From: Betaproteobacteria bacterium | GTDB lineage: Bacteria > Pseudomonadota > Gammaproteobacteria > Burkholderiales > Casimicrobiaceae | Direction: 5' to 3' | DNA: 6,882 nt | Assembly: GCA_005883655.1 (NCBI GenBank) | Contig: VBDA01000322.1 | Span: 1-6,882, forward strand | Part shown: positions 5,380-6,882 of the stretch, in pieces | Position numbering within the stretch: the first letter of the stretch is position 1 | How the letters are laid out: each line of letters starts with the position of its first letter | Notes under the pieces: model-generated | Seen by the model: the letters and a program-made list of their open reading frames with translations, nothing else | Database searches by the model: none | Told to the model about the DNA's origin: nothing | Program-made: the position numbers and the translations under genes

Positions 5380-6135
5380 ATGGCGGATGACACGATACTC
5401 GAGACGCGTGGGTTGACCAAGGAGTTCAAAGGCTTCGTCGCCGTCAATGGCGTCGCTCTTTCGGTCAAGCGCGGGACCATCCACGCGCTGATCGGTCCCA
5501 ACGGCGCCGGCAAGACCACTTGCTTCAATCTCCTCACGCATTTCCTGACACCAACCCGCGGACAGATCTTCTTCAACGGCCAGGAGATCACGGGTTCGCG
5601 TCCCTCGACCATCGCGCGTAGGGGGCTGGTGCGATCGTTTCAGATCTCGGCGGTATTTCCGCATCTCACCGTGCTCGAGAACGTGCGCATCGCGCTTCAG
5701 AGAAAGACCGGTCATTCCTACGATTTCTGGCGCGCCGAGCGCACGCTCACGGCGCTCAACGCGCGGGCCCTGGAGCTGATCGATGCCGTCGGCCTGAACG
5801 GATTTTCGGCGACGCCGGCAGTCGAGCTCGCCTATGGCCGCAAACGCGCGCTTGAAATCGCGACGACCCTTGCCCTCGATCCGGAGATGATGCTGCTCGA
5901 CGAGCCCACCGCGGGCATGACGCACTCCGATGTCGACCGGATCGCGGCACTGATCAAGAAAGTCGCCGCCAATCGTACCGTGCTGATGGTCGAGCACAAC
6001 CTTTCCGTGGTGTCGACACTGTCCGACCACATCACGGTTCTTGCCCGCGGCGAGATTCTCGCCCAGGGCGACTACGCGGCGGTATCGAAGAACGCCGATG
6101 TCATCCAAGCCTACCTCGGAGCCGGGCATGCCTGA
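5380..6135 (+). CDS. livG: Branched-chain amino acid-type ABC transporter ATPase LivG
   Basis: This 251-residue cytoplasmic ATPase is one of the two nucleotide-binding subunits of a HAAT-family importer, which in this family takes up branched-chain amino acids, amides, urea or small carboxylates. Walker A is GPNGAGKT at 39-46 and the Q-loop is FQIS at 87-90. The signature region is ELAYGRKRALEIA at 149-161, where LivG proteins have LAYG or LSYG in place of LSGG. Walker B is MLLDEP at 171-176 and the switch histidine is His206 in MVEHN. The insertion between Q-loop and signature (TGHSYDFWRAERT) is typical of LivG, which separates it from LivF. The frame is open upstream to 5215, but the ATG at 5380 is the only start that gives the family N-terminus. 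No clear ribosome binding site precedes it. The gene overlaps livF by 8 bases. The substrate is unknown because the binding protein is not present. Confidence 0.92.
   Translation: MADDTILETRGLTKEFKGFVAVNGVALSVKRGTIHALIGPNGAGKTTCFNLLTHFLTPTRGQIFFNGQEITGSRPSTIARRGLVRSFQISAVFPHLTVLENVRIALQRKTGHSYDFWRAERTLTALNARALELIDAVGLNGFSATPAVELAYGRKRALEIATTLALDPEMMLLDEPTAGMTHSDVDRIAALIKKVAANRTVLMVEHNLSVVSTLSDHITVLARGEILAQGDYAAVSKNADVIQAYLGAGHA
6118..6121 (+). promoter_or_regulatory. Ribosome binding site that fixes the livF start
   Basis: GGAG at 6118-6121 lies inside the 3' end of livG, six bases before the ATG at 6128. It supports 6128 over the upstream in-frame start at 6041, which would overlap livG by almost 100 bases and add a non-family, arginine-rich N-terminus. 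Confidence 0.6.
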
Positions 6136-6847
6136 GGCTGCCAACACCGTTCCGTTGCTCGCGGTGCAGCAGCTGAACGCCTGGTACGGCGAGTCGCACA
6201 TCCTGCACGGCGTGGCGTTCGACGTCGCGGCCGGCGAGGTGGTGACGCTCCTCGGTCGCAACGGTGCCGGCAAGACGACGACCATGAAGTCGATCATGGG
6301 CATCGTCGGGCGCCGGGAGGGCTCGATCTCGCTCGACGGCGTGGAGACGATACGCCTGCCCTCGAACCGGATTGCCCATCTTGGGATTGCGCTGTGTCCC
6401 GAGGAGCGGGGGATTTTTGCCAGCCTTAACGTTGAAGAGAACCTTCTGCTGCCGCCCAAGGTCAAGGATGGCGGTCTGACCCTCGAGCAGATCTTCACGC
6501 TGTTCCCAAATTTGAAGGAGCGGCTCTCGAGCCAAGGCACCAAGCTTTCCGGGGGCGAGCAGCAGATGCTGGCGATCGGGCGCATACTGCGCACCGGCGC
6601 GCGGCTGTTGCTGCTCGATGAACCCACCGAGGGGCTCGCGCCGGTGATCGTTCAGCAGATCGGACGAACCATCGCCGAGCTCAAGACGCGGGGCTTCACG
6701 ATCCTGCTGGTCGAACAGAATTTCCATTTCGCGGCTACCGTCGCGGACCGGCACTATGTCATGGAAAATGGGCGCGTGGTGGACATGATTCCCAACGCCG
6801 AGCTCGATGCCAACATGACGAAGCTGCACGAGTATCTGGGCGTCTGA
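6128..6847 (+). CDS. livF: Branched-chain amino acid-type ABC transporter ATPase LivF
   Basis: This 239-residue cytoplasmic ATPase should pair with LivG on the inner face of the LivH/LivM-type permease. Walker A is GRNGAGKT at 43-50. PEERGIFASLNVEENL at 91-106 is the LivF-typical segment after the Q-loop. The signature is LSGGEQQ at 140-146 and Walker B is LLLDEP at 161-166. The H-loop position is Gln197 (LLVEQN), the usual LivF residue in place of His. The length is normal and all motifs are intact. The start ATGCCTGA overlaps the livG stop, so the two are translationally coupled, giving equal amounts of the two subunits. Only 35 bases follow in the window and they contain neither a terminator nor a recognisable start. 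The permease and binding-protein genes may lie to the right or elsewhere. Confidence 0.94.
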   Translation: MPEAANTVPLLAVQQLNAWYGESHILHGVAFDVAAGEVVTLLGRNGAGKTTTMKSIMGIVGRREGSISLDGVETIRLPSNRIAHLGIALCPEERGIFASLNVEENLLLPPKVKDGGLTLEQIFTLFPNLKERLSSQGTKLSGGEQQMLAIGRILRTGARLLLLDEPTEGLAPVIVQQIGRTIAELKTRGFTILLVEQNFHFAATVADRHYVMENGRVVDMIPNAELDANMTKLHEYLGV

Positions 6848-6882
6848 CGCGCGCTCGAGCCATCGATTTTTGCCGCATCTTG

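Noticed and set aside
5399..5860. LivG signature LAYGRK instead of LSGGQ as a sign of a defective ATPase
   Set aside because: LAYG or LSYG is normal for LivG, and the Walker A, Walker B and switch histidine are intact. The arginine after the glycine is a minor variation.
5293..6627. Minus-strand open frame of 444 codons opposite livG and livF
   Set aside because: It has no family motifs and covers two intact ATPase genes and their promoter. Its openness follows from codon bias on the coding strand.
6848..6882. Terminator after livF
   Set aside because: A short T run (ATTTTTG) is present near 6865-6872, but no stable stem precedes it within the bases available.

Overview
The window is GC-rich, with codon use to match, and its gene content and protein style (RskA-type anti-sigma factor next to an ECF sigma factor, PduO-type cobalamin adenosyltransferase, acyl-CoA ligase next to a crotonase, LivG/LivF ATPases) suggest a proteobacterium. 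A Burkholderiales-like betaproteobacterium is the best guess, but this is a judgement of style and no search was run.

Layout. Bases 1-38 may hold the last codons of a plus-strand gene that enters from the left. A gene-free stretch follows to 332. At 333-554 (+) is a small, probably exported protein with an excellent ribosome binding site. It converges on a minus-strand block read from right to left: cobalamin adenosyltransferase (2490-1933), ECF sigma factor (1889-1299) and its membrane-anchored RskA-like anti-sigma factor (1270-566). The gaps inside this block are 43 and 28 bases, so it may be one transcript starting from a candidate sigma-70 promoter at 2523-2551.

The divergent spacer 2491-2767 carries a repeated hairpin element: two near-identical copies of about 35 bp and one shortened copy. 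To its right is a plus-strand lipid or CoA block: an AMP-forming acyl-CoA ligase (2768-4450), then an ECHDC3-like crotonase (4447-5227) broken by a clean deletion of about 38 nt. The 3' end of the crotonase, stop codon included, is repeated as a 19-bp unit three times. After a good sigma-70 promoter (5296-5324) come livG and livF (5380-6847), overlapping by 8 bases. They encode the two ATPases of a branched-chain-amino-acid-type (HAAT family) ABC importer. Its permease and binding-protein genes are not in the window.

How it fits together (inference): the transporter ATPases, acyl-CoA ligase and crotonase resemble a module for uptake and CoA activation of a carboxylic acid or amino acid, followed by beta-oxidation-like steps. 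The adenosyltransferase supplies adenosylcobalamin, which methylmalonyl-CoA mutase would need at the end of odd-chain or branched-chain catabolism. The sigma/anti-sigma pair is a separate envelope-signal switch whose target is not visible. I see no clearly undescribed system. The points most worth a second look are the crotonase deletion, the 19-bp repeat of its gene end, the hairpin repeat in the divergent spacer, and the small exported protein facing the sigma/anti-sigma pair.
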